From: Treponema sp.
GTDB lineage: Bacteria > Spirochaetota > Spirochaetia > Treponematales > Breznakiellaceae
Length of the DNA stretch: 12,267 bases
Assembly: GCA_031264475.1 (NCBI GenBank)
Contig: JAISEA010000020.1
Span: 1 to 12,267 of the forward strand
Direction of reading: 5' to 3'
Below the pieces are notes generated by a model that did not search any database, was not told where the DNA came from, and saw only the letters and a program-made list of their open reading frames with translations. A program made the position numbers and the translations under genes. This document shows, one piece after another, positions 1 through 5,685 of this stretch; positions within the stretch are counted from its first letter, which is position 1; each line of letters begins with the position of its first letter.

Positions 1-96
1 GGCTACCGCGACGCCTTCGCGTTTGTGCTGTTGATCATCGTGCTTATGGTAAAGCCTTCGGGGTTGCTCGGCAAGAATCAGGTAGAAAAAGTATAG
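1..96 (+). CDS. livH: C-terminus of a branched-chain amino acid ABC transporter permease (LivH-like), partial
   Basis: The window opens inside a gene; frame 1 encodes 31 residues and stops at TAG 94-96. The peptide has a short hydrophobic helix (FAFVLLIIVLMV) followed by KPSGLLGK and a short charged tail. That pattern, a last membrane segment and then a (K/R)P(S/T)GLLGK tail, is the usual C-terminus of LivH-type permeases, which form the inner-membrane channel for leucine, isoleucine and valine uptake with LivM, LivG, LivF and a periplasmic binding protein. The other subunits would have to lie to the left or elsewhere, since the next gene to the right is unrelated. LivM and related permeases have similar tails, so the family is more certain than the subunit. 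Tandem array 1 begins only 16 bases after the stop, so transcripts of this gene probably run into it. Confidence 0.6.
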   Translation, partial: GYRDAFAFVLLIIVLMVKPSGLLGKNQVEKV

Positions 97-112
97 CCTG
101 AGCGGTATTAAA

Positions 113-526
113 GACAGGCATTTGGTAGACAGAATGGGTCATTTGGTAGACAGAACGGATCATCCGCTAGACAGAATGGGTCATCCATTAGACAGGATGG
201 GTCATTTGGTAGACAGAATAGATCATCCGTTAGACAGAATGGGTCATTCTGTCGACAGAACGGGTCATCCGGTCGACAGAATAGATCATCCGGTCGACAG
301 AATAGATCATCCGGTCGACAGAATGGGTCATTCTGTCGACAGAACGGATCATCCGTTAGACAGAATGGGTCATTCTGTCGACAGAACGGATCATCCGTTA
401 GACAGAATGGGTCATCCGGTCGACAGAACGGATCATCCGTTAGACAGAATGGGTCATCCGGTCGACAGAATGGGTCATCCGGTCGACAGAATGAGTCGTT
501 TGTTAAGCAGAATGGGGCGCTTCTCC
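113..526. repeat. Tandem array 1: 21-bp imperfect repeats with internal dyads
   Basis: Eighteen consecutive 21-bp units run from 128 to 505, preceded by a shortened unit (113-127) and followed by a degenerate one (506-526). Every core unit begins GACAG and has TCAT or TCGT in the middle. The second half varies. Units at 233, 317 and 359 carry GACAGAAT and ATTCTGTC as perfect 8-bp inverted arms. Units at 338, 380 and 422 carry AACGGA-TCA-TCCGTT. The unit at 149 carries a shorter CGGAT/ATCCG dyad. Others end CCGGTC, making GTCGAC at the junction. From unit 10 to 16 the types alternate, giving a 42-bp higher-order period. Because 21 is a multiple of three, frames stay open on both strands, but differences between units change amino acids freely and no ribosome site precedes them, so I do not call them genes. 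Confidence 0.95.
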
Positions 527-542
527 TGAAAATGAGAAGCGC
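517..542 (+). terminator. Hairpin at the end of array 1, possible terminator without a U-tract
   Basis: A perfect 9-bp stem pairs GCGCTTCTC (517-525) with GAGAAGCGC (534-542) around an 8-base loop. It lies where the last degenerate repeat unit ends and before the next promoter, a sensible place to end the permease transcript. It is followed by A-rich rather than T-rich sequence, so it is not a textbook intrinsic terminator; it could instead be a 3'-end stabiliser. Confidence 0.35.
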
Positions 543-576
543 GCGCAATAAAATAAATAAAAATGTAAAAATGCCC

Positions 577-605
577 TTGACATACATTAAAAAACTATTT
601 ATATA
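577..605 (+). promoter_or_regulatory. Sigma70-type promoter for the acidic-protein gene
   Basis: A perfect -35 box TTGACA (577-582) is followed after 17 bases by TATATA (600-605) in a very AT-rich stretch. The predicted start near 612 leaves a leader of about 60 bases before the ATG at 672. A TATAAA at 609-614 is too far from the -35 box to be its partner. Confidence 0.65.
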
Positions 606-671
606 TTTTATAAATGGGACGATTCCAAAAATCAATTGGAAGCGACTCAAATTCAGATGTTAGGAGAGAGT

Positions 672-905
672 ATGAACATAAATAGTAGTTTGAAATATTC
701 GTCAATCCTTGATGATATGGAGAAAAGCAAAAATCGTTTCTTCGCATTGGGAATAGATGACGATTTTGACGATGATGAGGACTTTGACGACGAGGACTTC
801 GATGACGAAGACTTTGACGATGAAGACTTTGATGATGAAGACGATTTTGACGGCTTTGATATAGACGACGATTCGTCCAGCTACGACGACTTCGATGACG
901 AATAG
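672..905 (+). CDS. Small, extremely acidic repeat protein of unknown function
   Basis: This is a 77-residue protein. I start it at ATG 672 because AGGAGAG (662-668) sits just upstream; an in-frame ATG at 636 has no such site. Residues 1-27 are mixed (MNINSSLKYSS..., DDMEKSKNRFFALG). From about residue 28 the chain is almost only Asp and Glu broken by Phe. It contains four tandem DDEDF-like units, then DGFDIDDDSSSYDDFDDE. There is no signal peptide, membrane helix or Cys. The units differ mainly by GAT/GAC and GAA/GAG exchanges, so DNA drifts while the protein is kept, which supports real translation. Acidic, Phe-spaced tails of this type are seen in proteins that bind basic partners or cations, but no function can be assigned. 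It has its own promoter and is separated by about 360 bases from the next gene. Confidence 0.6.
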   Translation: MNINSSLKYSSILDDMEKSKNRFFALGIDDDFDDDEDFDDEDFDDEDFDDEDFDDEDDFDGFDIDDDSSSYDDFDDE

Positions 906-1159
906 CCATATTGGTCGGCTTTTACATACGCCAGCTTCCCTTTCTTGCTTACCCTTGCTTCATGTTTGGTCAAGCAAGGAAGTGGAAAGCCCGGCGTCGT
1001 AATGGCGTCCCAAGCTTTGAACCATTGTTTGTAGCCATAAGAACCCTGCCCGCTCCATAGACGCCGCCTCTATCCCGCTCGATCCGCTCGCCGAAAATTG
1101 ACTCTAAAATACCCGTCGATAGATTAAAACGATTTTTACTTAATAGACAAAAATTATGC
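906..1159. other. Gene-free gap with one hairpin
   Basis: No convincing gene lies between the acidic-protein stop and the next promoter. CCTTGCTT (953-960) pairs with AAGCAAGG (972-979) around an 11-base loop, which could end the acidic-protein transcript, though no T-tract follows. On the minus strand one frame stays open from about 1069 to a stop at 881-883 (62 codons, rich in aromatic residues: YGYKQWFKAWD) but has no start codon. It may be chance or a decayed gene fragment; I recognise no family. Confidence 0.4.
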
Positions 1160-1188
1160 TTGACTATTTTATTATTTAGCCCTATAAT
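1160..1188 (+). promoter_or_regulatory. Strong sigma70-type promoter of the amidohydrolase operon
   Basis: TTGACT (1160-1165), a 17-base spacer and a perfect TATAAT (1183-1188) form the best promoter in the window. Transcription should start near 1195, giving a leader of about 75 bases. The ribosome site AAAGGTGGAG (1256-1265) lies 4 bases before the ATG at 1270. Confidence 0.8.
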
Positions 1189-1269
1189 AACTTTGGACGT
1201 GAGGTAGAAAAAACGACGCGAAAATTCCTATTTCATTATAACCATAAATCTAAATAAAGGTGGAGAGTA

Positions 1270-2502
1270 ATGGTTGAATATACATTATCAAATGGTATTA
1301 TTGTCAGTTCAAGTAAAAAAGTCGGCGATGGCTTCGTCAGTGTGGAAGGAGAAAAGTTAAGCTCAAATAAGAAAAGAATAATTGTTGATTTGGGCGGGAC
1401 ATCGGTAGTATATCCAGCGCTTATCAATACCCATGACCATATGCGGGGGAATTACCTGCCTCGCGTGGGTCCTAAACCGGGTAATTTTTACCTTAATTGG
1501 CTTCCCTGGGACAACGATCTGAAGGCTTCAGACACCTATACGGAACGTTCCAACCTTTCAATAGAAGATATATACACATTCAGCTCTTACAAGAATCTAT
1601 TTTCGGGCGTTACGACGGTAAACGACCATTTTCCCCAAGCATGGAACAAAGATATTCTGCCGAAATTGCCAATCCGCGCAATAACCAACTATGGGCTTGC
1701 CCATGAAGCTTCCTCTTATGACCTAAAATGGGGAGACGGCGTTGAAATTGAACATGAGCGGGCGGTAAAAAACAAATGGCCCTTCATCACGCACCTTGCC
1801 GAAGGCTTTGACGAAGAGGCGATGAACGGCGTTAAGAAGCTTGAAAAGATGGGGCTTCTTGACAAACACTGCCTCTTTATCCACTGCATTGGTTTTAGTG
1901 ACGAAGATATTCAAAAGACGGCCAAGGCGGGCGCAAGCGTCTCTTGGTGCGCCGCGTCCAATATGTTCATGTTCAACACCACGTGCAAGATCAGAAAATT
2001 CCTTGAGGCGGGCGTCAATGTTACCATAGGTACGGATTCGACTCACACCGGTTCCTTCAACCTTTTCGAGGAAATCCACTACGACCGCGCCCTCTACCGC
2101 CAACTGTATGGGGAAGATTTACCCACGACGACCATATTTAAGATGGTTACGGAGAATGCGGCAAAGGCGTTCTGGCTTCAGAAAAGTTTAGGAACCCTTG
2201 AATCAGGCAAGCTGGCGGACATTCTGGTTCTCAAGGCGAGGCACGACGATCCATTTGAAAACCTTGCGAGCGCGGACATGAAAGATGTCGAGCTTTTAAC
2301 TATGGCAGGCAAACCCATGCTCGGAGAGATGCGTTTCATCGAATTCTTCGGCGGAGTGGTTCCGAAAGATTATAGTCAAATCAATATAGACGGGCGTTCT
2401 ATGTTCGTCGTCGGAGACCCCGCAAAGCTCTACACCGAAGCGCGCAAGAAGATCGGCTTTAAGAAGACGCTGGACTTCTTGCCGTTTGAACCGGAGGGAT
2501 AA
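1270..2502 (+). CDS. Metal-dependent amidohydrolase (cytosine deaminase/chlorohydrolase-like)
   Basis: The 410-residue protein has the ordered signature of the amidohydrolase superfamily, whose TIM-barrel enzymes hydrolyse C-N or C-Cl bonds with a bound metal. Visible metal and catalytic positions are H55 and H57 (NTHDH after strand 1), H175 (FITHLAEG), H205 (FIHCIGF) and D256 (GTDST). The C-terminal stretch beginning MVTENAAKAF and ending LGTLESGKLADILVL is the usual composite-domain end. A single metal (Fe or Zn) without a carbamylated Lys fits the deaminase/chlorohydrolase branch. Substrate is unknown: guanine, cytosine, adenosine derivatives and other aminated rings are all possible. It appears cytoplasmic, with no signal peptide. 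It is the first gene of a three-gene operon; the next gene starts on the very next base. Co-expression with two cyclic-nucleotide-type proteins suggests a regulated catabolic or signalling role, which is inference. Confidence 0.85.
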   Translation: MVEYTLSNGIIVSSSKKVGDGFVSVEGEKLSSNKKRIIVDLGGTSVVYPALINTHDHMRGNYLPRVGPKPGNFYLNWLPWDNDLKASDTYTERSNLSIEDIYTFSSYKNLFSGVTTVNDHFPQAWNKDILPKLPIRAITNYGLAHEASSYDLKWGDGVEIEHERAVKNKWPFITHLAEGFDEEAMNGVKKLEKMGLLDKHCLFIHCIGFSDEDIQKTAKAGASVSWCAASNMFMFNTTCKIRKFLEAGVNVTIGTDSTHTGSFNLFEEIHYDRALYRQLYGEDLPTTTIFKMVTENAAKAFWLQKSLGTLESGKLADILVLKARHDDPFENLASADMKDVELLTMAGKPMLGEMRFIEFFGGVVPKDYSQINIDGRSMFVVGDPAKLYTEARKKIGFKKTLDFLPFEPEG

Positions 2503-3480
2503 ATGCCGAAAGCATTACAATACCAGACGAATTCCGTTATCTATTTTCGTGGTAACAAGGCGGAAACAGTTTTACTTTTACAGGCAGGGAGGGTTTGTCT
2601 AGTATCAGAAGACCTTGAGACGCAAAAAGAAGTAAAGGAAGTGCTGGGTAAGGGTGAATTCTTTGGAGTGAAGTCTGCGCTTGGGCGCTATCCCCGTGAA
2701 GAAACCGCTATTGTTTTGGAGAATTCGATTATCCTTAGTTTTACGGTGTCTGAATTCGAGTCAGTTGCCGCCGGGAATGTGGGCATCATCATGCAAATGC
2801 TCAAAGTTTTCTCAAACCAGATGCGGCGCATCCACAAACAGGCCGCTTCTTTGCTGAAAGAAGAAAAGCCCAAAGCGCCGGATGTGGGACTCTTTGCGGT
2901 AGGTTGCTATTATTTCAAGAACAAGAAGTACGCCTACGCACGCCACATATTCAACCATTATTTGTCTTACTATCCTACCGGGGCGCAGGCGGAGCAGGCG
3001 CAGACTTATATCAGAACTGCAGACGCGCATATTGCGCATTACGGAGACGGGCTTGCCCAAGCTGTTCCGAATGAAGAGACGACTGTAGACAACACGCCCG
3101 TTCTAGAATCAGGCAAGCTCTATGCAGAGGCGCAGAGCCTCATATCCCAAGAAAAATATCTGCCTGCGTGTCAAATCTTAAAAAAAGTCGTGGATTTAGG
3201 CGAAGCAGAGTTTGTAGAAAAAAGTGAATTTGAGCTGGGACGATGCCTCTTCCTTATGGGTAAATACGAGGAATGTATCAAGTATTACACCCAACTACTC
3301 TCCAAAAAGCCGAAGCACGCCTCTATAGGACAGATGCTCTTCTTCATGGGGCAATCCCACGAGCAATGCGGGCGCGCAGAACAGGCGCTTTCTTTCTGCA
3401 AGAAAGCTCTGGATTTAACAAACGACGTCGCGGTCAAAGAGGATATTAGCGCCGTGATAAAGAGATTAGGGGGAGCGTAA
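2503..3480 (+). CDS. Cyclic-nucleotide-binding-like domain fused to TPR repeats
   Basis: The 325-residue protein starts at an ATG directly after the amidohydrolase stop, with GGAGGG at 2493-2498 as ribosome site, so the two are probably translationally coupled. Residues 1 to about 110 resemble a cNMP-binding beta-roll: VIYFRGNKAETVLLLQAG, GKGEFFG, then a helix (IIMQMLKVFSNQMRRIHKQ). The phosphate-binding cassette is degenerate (GRYPREETAIV where an RSAT-type motif is expected), so nucleotide binding may be lost or altered. From about 125 to 165 and 205 to 325 there are TPR-like helical pairs (YAYARHIFNHYL; KYLPACQILKKVV; GKYEECIKYYTQLLSKKP; GRAEQALSFCKKAL). TPRs bind proteins, so it probably acts as an adaptor or sensor rather than a DNA-binding regulator; no helix-turn-helix is present. 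I recall similar cNMP/TPR proteins beside Crp-type genes in spirochaetes. Confidence 0.75.
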   Translation: MPKALQYQTNSVIYFRGNKAETVLLLQAGRVCLVSEDLETQKEVKEVLGKGEFFGVKSALGRYPREETAIVLENSIILSFTVSEFESVAAGNVGIIMQMLKVFSNQMRRIHKQAASLLKEEKPKAPDVGLFAVGCYYFKNKKYAYARHIFNHYLSYYPTGAQAEQAQTYIRTADAHIAHYGDGLAQAVPNEETTVDNTPVLESGKLYAEAQSLISQEKYLPACQILKKVVDLGEAEFVEKSEFELGRCLFLMGKYEECIKYYTQLLSKKPKHASIGQMLFFMGQSHEQCGRAEQALSFCKKALDLTNDVAVKEDISAVIKRLGGA

Positions 3481-4115
3481 TGGAGGGACTCGAAAATTTT
3501 GTCCGCTTTGCCAAAAGCTACAAGGCGAGTGAAATGATTTTTTCCGAATTTGAGCGGGGAGACACCTTTTACTTCATCATATCGGGAAGAGTGCGGCTCG
3601 TTAAGGTAGTGGGTGAAATAGAAAAAACGCTGGATATTTTACAACCGTCGGAGATGTTTGGAGAAATGGCGATTCTGGAGAATTCTCCGCGTTCAGCCAC
3701 GGCCATAGCGATGGACGACGTAAAGATATTGGAGTTCAATCGGCAAAATTTTGACCTTCTGATGAAAAGCAACCCGCAAATAGCCCTCAGGCTCCTTAAA
3801 ATGTTTATCAAACGCATCTACGACCAGAAACGCAGGTTTATGATACAAGCCCTTGACAACCCTCAGGCAAGAATAGCCGACGTATTCCTTATGCTAGACG
3901 AAACCATGCCTGACATAGATCGCACCACCACCCGCCGAGACTTCAAAACCACCGTTGAAGGAGTCGCCCATTGGGTGGGCATGAATACCCCGCAAGTCAG
4001 AAATATCTTGGGGAATTTTGAAAAACAGCACCGAATAGAAATACTGCCGGACAGAATACTCGTCAAAAACATAAACGACTTTGAACGATTCGTCAACTCT
4101 TCCCGCAAACAATAG
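3480..4115 (+). CDS. Crp/Fnr-family transcriptional regulator
   Basis: The 211-residue protein overlaps the previous stop by one base (TAATG), with GGGGGAG just upstream, so it is co-translated with its neighbour. Residues 1 to about 110 form the effector domain: FERGDTFYFIISGRVRLVK, then GEMAILENSPRSATAIA at 61-77. That cassette keeps the Glu (E62) and Arg-Ser (R71, S72) that contact the phosphate and ribose in cyclic-nucleotide binders, so cAMP or a similar ligand is plausible; there is no Cys cluster for an Fnr-type iron-sulfur centre. A long dimer helix follows (about 95-125). The C-terminal part has a winged helix, with DFKTTVEGVAHWVGMNTPQV as the start of the helix-turn-helix and a wing ending DRILVKNI. 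It probably regulates its own operon or linked genes; no target site is proven. Confidence 0.85.
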   Translation: MEGLENFVRFAKSYKASEMIFSEFERGDTFYFIISGRVRLVKVVGEIEKTLDILQPSEMFGEMAILENSPRSATAIAMDDVKILEFNRQNFDLLMKSNPQIALRLLKMFIKRIYDQKRRFMIQALDNPQARIADVFLMLDETMPDIDRTTTRRDFKTTVEGVAHWVGMNTPQVRNILGNFEKQHRIEILPDRILVKNINDFERFVNSSRKQ

Positions 4116-4144
4116 CCAAGGTTACAACATCCCAATAAAACTAT

Positions 4145-4159
4145 CCCTCCTCTCCTCCC
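4145..4159. repeat. Polypyrimidine mirror repeat
   Basis: CCCTCCTCTCCTCCC reads the same forwards and backwards on one strand. Perfect homopyrimidine mirror repeats can form triplex (H-) DNA under supercoiling. It lies 30 bases after the regulator gene, in a gap otherwise AT-rich. The function is unknown. Confidence 0.5.
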
Positions 4160-4198
4160 CCCATTCCATACTATTATTAGATTATTGTATATTGTCAG

Positions 4199-4216
4199 TA
4201 TGGATTACTATCCATA
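4199..4216. promoter_or_regulatory. Perfect dyad upstream of the recombinase gene (possible operator)
   Basis: TATGGAT (4199-4205) and ATCCATA (4210-4216) are exact inverted arms around TACT. The dyad overlaps a -10-like TACTAT (4206-4211) and ends 15 bases before the AGGAG ribosome site. Its location suggests a repressor site or a small leader hairpin. It does not match the usual Crp consensus, so I do not assign it to the adjacent regulator. Confidence 0.45.
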
Positions 4217-4242
4217 AAGAAATCATTTTATTAGGAGACTTT

Positions 4243-5154
4243 ATGTTAGAGGAATACATAGTGAATTACCTCAATTTTTGCAGAAAGCAAAAGAATCTAA
4301 GCGCCAATACGATAAGAACCTATGGGCTTGACCTTGGACAATTCAAGAGATTCATTCACGGAGAGACGATTGTTACACGGATGCTTGTTCAAAACTATAT
4401 GGAGTCGTTAAACGACACACACAAACCGGCTTCCGTAAAACGGAAATTCGCGGTTTTGAGATCGTTCTTCTATTATGTGGAAGAAGAATACGGCTATGAG
4501 AATCCCTTTTTACGGCTCAAATTTAAAATAAAAGAACAAAAACGACTTCCCCGCCTCATACCGGCGGAAATGATTCAACACTTACTCAAGACGCTTTACA
4601 AACAAAAGACGCTTGAGACCTCGCGGAGCAAAAAATACGCCGAACTAGTGAAAGACATTGCTGTTTTGGAACTTTTGTTCGCCACAGGACTACGAGTTTC
4701 TGAATTATGCGCCTTATCCAAGTCAGACATAGACATACAGACAGGAAACGCGCTCATATACGGGAAGGGCGGCAAGATGCGGCTCGTTTATGTAGTCAAT
4801 GCGGAAGTTATCGAGATTCTACGCGAATATGCAAGCATCTTCGCCGCGTCCATTATCAAAACAGACTGTTTCTTCATCAATCGAGTCAACAAACCTCTAT
4901 CGCCAGACTCGGTGCGCTCGATGATTAGACGGCGCACAGAAGAAGCGAAAATTCCTATACACATCACCCCGCATATGTTCCGCCATTCTTTCGCCACCCT
5001 GCTATTAGAAGAAGACGTTGATATACGCTACATTCAGCATTTCTTGGGACACAGTTCCATTGTAACCACGCAAATATATACCCATGTTTCCGTAAAAAAA
5101 CAACGTGCCATCCTATCGGCGAAACATCCACGAAACAACATGAGTATGACCTAA
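4243..5154 (+). CDS. Tyrosine recombinase of the XerC/XerD family
   Basis: The 303-residue protein starts at ATG 4243 behind TTAGGAG (4231-4237). A longer in-frame start at 4081 would overlap the regulator gene and gives a leader with no recombinase similarity. The N-terminal SAM-like core-binding domain (about 1-90) has LSANTIRTYGLDL and ends with NPFLRLK. The catalytic domain shows the full set: R151 (ATGLRVSELC), K175 (IYGKGGK), H244 and R247 (PHMFRHSFAT), H270 (LGHSS) and nucleophile Y279 (QIYTHV). Length and order match XerC/XerD, which resolve chromosome dimers at dif, often with FtsK. Related single-enzyme systems and integron or element recombinases look similar, so the exact paralogue is not assigned. 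No phage genes flank it, but inverted and tandem repeats are plentiful nearby. Confidence 0.88.
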   Translation: MLEEYIVNYLNFCRKQKNLSANTIRTYGLDLGQFKRFIHGETIVTRMLVQNYMESLNDTHKPASVKRKFAVLRSFFYYVEEEYGYENPFLRLKFKIKEQKRLPRLIPAEMIQHLLKTLYKQKTLETSRSKKYAELVKDIAVLELLFATGLRVSELCALSKSDIDIQTGNALIYGKGGKMRLVYVVNAEVIEILREYASIFAASIIKTDCFFINRVNKPLSPDSVRSMIRRRTEEAKIPIHITPHMFRHSFATLLLEEDVDIRYIQHFLGHSSIVTTQIYTHVSVKKQRAILSAKHPRNNMSMT

Positions 5155-5210
5155 CAAGCGGCGGCATACCCATATCGTGCGTATCTCATTCCGCAAACAA
5201 TATTGATAAG

Positions 5211-5242
5211 GCGGACGTTTTTCTATGAGAAAGAACGTCCGC
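5211..5242 (+). terminator. Long hairpin after the recombinase gene, probable transcript end
   Basis: GCGGACGTT and AACGTCCGC pair perfectly, and the stem continues inward through TTTCT and AGAAA with one bulged G, leaving an ATG loop. At about 14 bp it is the strongest simple hairpin in this gap and lies 57 bases after the stop. No clear T-tract follows, so termination is likely but not certain. Confidence 0.5.
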
Positions 5243-5292
5243 GCCGCATTACACGTCAGAAAAAAATTTCTTTCACACATTAAAAAAAGCGC

Positions 5293-5322
5293 TTGACAAT
5301 TCTTTATAATTAAGGATAGAAT
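5293..5322 (+). promoter_or_regulatory. Strong sigma70-type promoter reading into array 2
   Basis: TTGACA (5293-5298) and TAGAAT (5317-5322) are separated by 18 bases. The predicted start is about 5329. The next good ribosome site is at 5672-5676, so the transcript has an unusually long leader of about 350 bases containing tandem array 2. An extra TATAAT at 5305-5310 is too close to this -35 box to pair with it. Confidence 0.7.
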
Positions 5323-5328
5323 AGATGA

Positions 5329-5673
5329 ATGGAGTTTGAAAGAACATTTAAGACGGCTAATGCTCAAACGGCGCACATTACAAAAGCCGCCATAACCACT
5401 TCTCTTTCATCACTCGCCAGAGAACCTATAGCGCGTGCCGTGGCACGGGGAGCGTGTGCCACGGCACGAGAGTTGCGTGCCGAAGCACGAGGACTGCGTG
5501 CCGAAGCACAGGGAGCGCGTGCCATAGCACGGAGGTTGCGTGCCACGGCACAAGGAGCGCGTGCCACGGCACAGGGACTGCGTGCCGAGTTCCATAACAC
5601 GTGTCGTATACTTTATATGCCGCGTTTCATTCATTGCGCTTTACCGGTGATAACACCGGAAATTTATATTTAG
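5329..5673 (+). CDS. Possible leaderless leader ORF (Ala/Arg-rich heptads), doubtful
   Basis: A 114-codon frame begins at ATG 5329, which coincides with the predicted transcription start, so only leaderless translation could use it; no ribosome site is available. It reads through array 2 as Ala/Arg/Glu heptads (GLRAEAQ, GARAIAR, RLRATAQ) and ends at TAG 5671-5673, which overlaps the AGGAG of the next gene. That overlap would allow translational coupling. Against it, tandem units of 21 bp keep frames open by arithmetic, an opposite-strand frame is also open, and the composition is low-complexity. I list it because of its two positional coincidences. Confidence 0.2.
   Translation: MEFERTFKTANAQTAHITKAAITTSLSSLAREPIARAVARGACATARELRAEARGLRAEAQGARAIARRLRATAQGARATAQGLRAEFHNTCRILYMPRFIHCALPVITPEIYI
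5433..5600. repeat. Tandem array 2: 21-bp hairpin units with purine-rich linkers
   Basis: Seven 21-bp units start at 5433, 5454, 5475, 5496, 5517, 5538 and 5559, with a degenerate eighth at 5580. Each begins GCGTGCC (GTGTGCC once) and holds a short dyad, GTGCC-NN-GGCAC or GTGC-NNNN-GCAC; loop bases change (GT, AC, CGAA, CATA) while the pairing arms stay intact. The linkers between dyads are purine-rich and several resemble ribosome-binding cores (GGGGAGC, GGAGGTT, AAGGAGC). The array is downstream of a strong promoter and upstream of the 217-aa gene, so it would be transcribed as a row of small hairpins in that gene's leader. Confidence 0.93.
5644..5659 (+). promoter_or_regulatory. Leader hairpin just before the ribosome site
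   Basis: CCGGTG (5644-5649) and CACCGG (5654-5659) pair exactly around ATAA. The hairpin ends 12 bases before AGGAG (5672-5676). It could shape access to the ribosome site, or mark the end of an upstream transcript. Confidence 0.4.
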
Positions 5674-5685
5674 GAGATTTTTATT

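Noticed and set aside
122..529. Long open frames through tandem array 1 on both strands (Asp/Arg/His-rich forward; Cys/Pro/Asp-rich reverse, 108-650)
   Set aside because: The 21-bp period keeps frames open automatically, no ribosome site precedes them, and unit differences change amino acids freely.
595..909. Arg/His/Ser-rich frame opposite the acidic gene
   Set aside because: It is the complement of the Asp/Glu codons; the sense strand has promoter, ribosome site and synonymous variation.
884..1069. Minus-strand 62-codon open stretch with aromatic-rich sequence
   Set aside because: It has no start codon and no recognisable family, and it overlaps the acidic gene; at most a decayed fragment.
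4181..4206. A dif-like site (ATTAT-TGTATA-TTGTC) just upstream of the recombinase gene
   Set aside because: Only the central TGTATA and a few flanking bases match known dif sites; the arm expected for XerD binding is poor.
4081..4242. Extended N-terminus for the recombinase from ATG 4081
   Set aside because: It overlaps the regulator gene and crosses the likely promoter and dyad; ATG 4243 has a proper ribosome site and gives the family length.
4243..5154. Recombinase as part of a prophage or integron
   Set aside because: There are no phage structural genes, attC-like cassettes or tRNA target nearby, and its size fits a housekeeping Xer protein.
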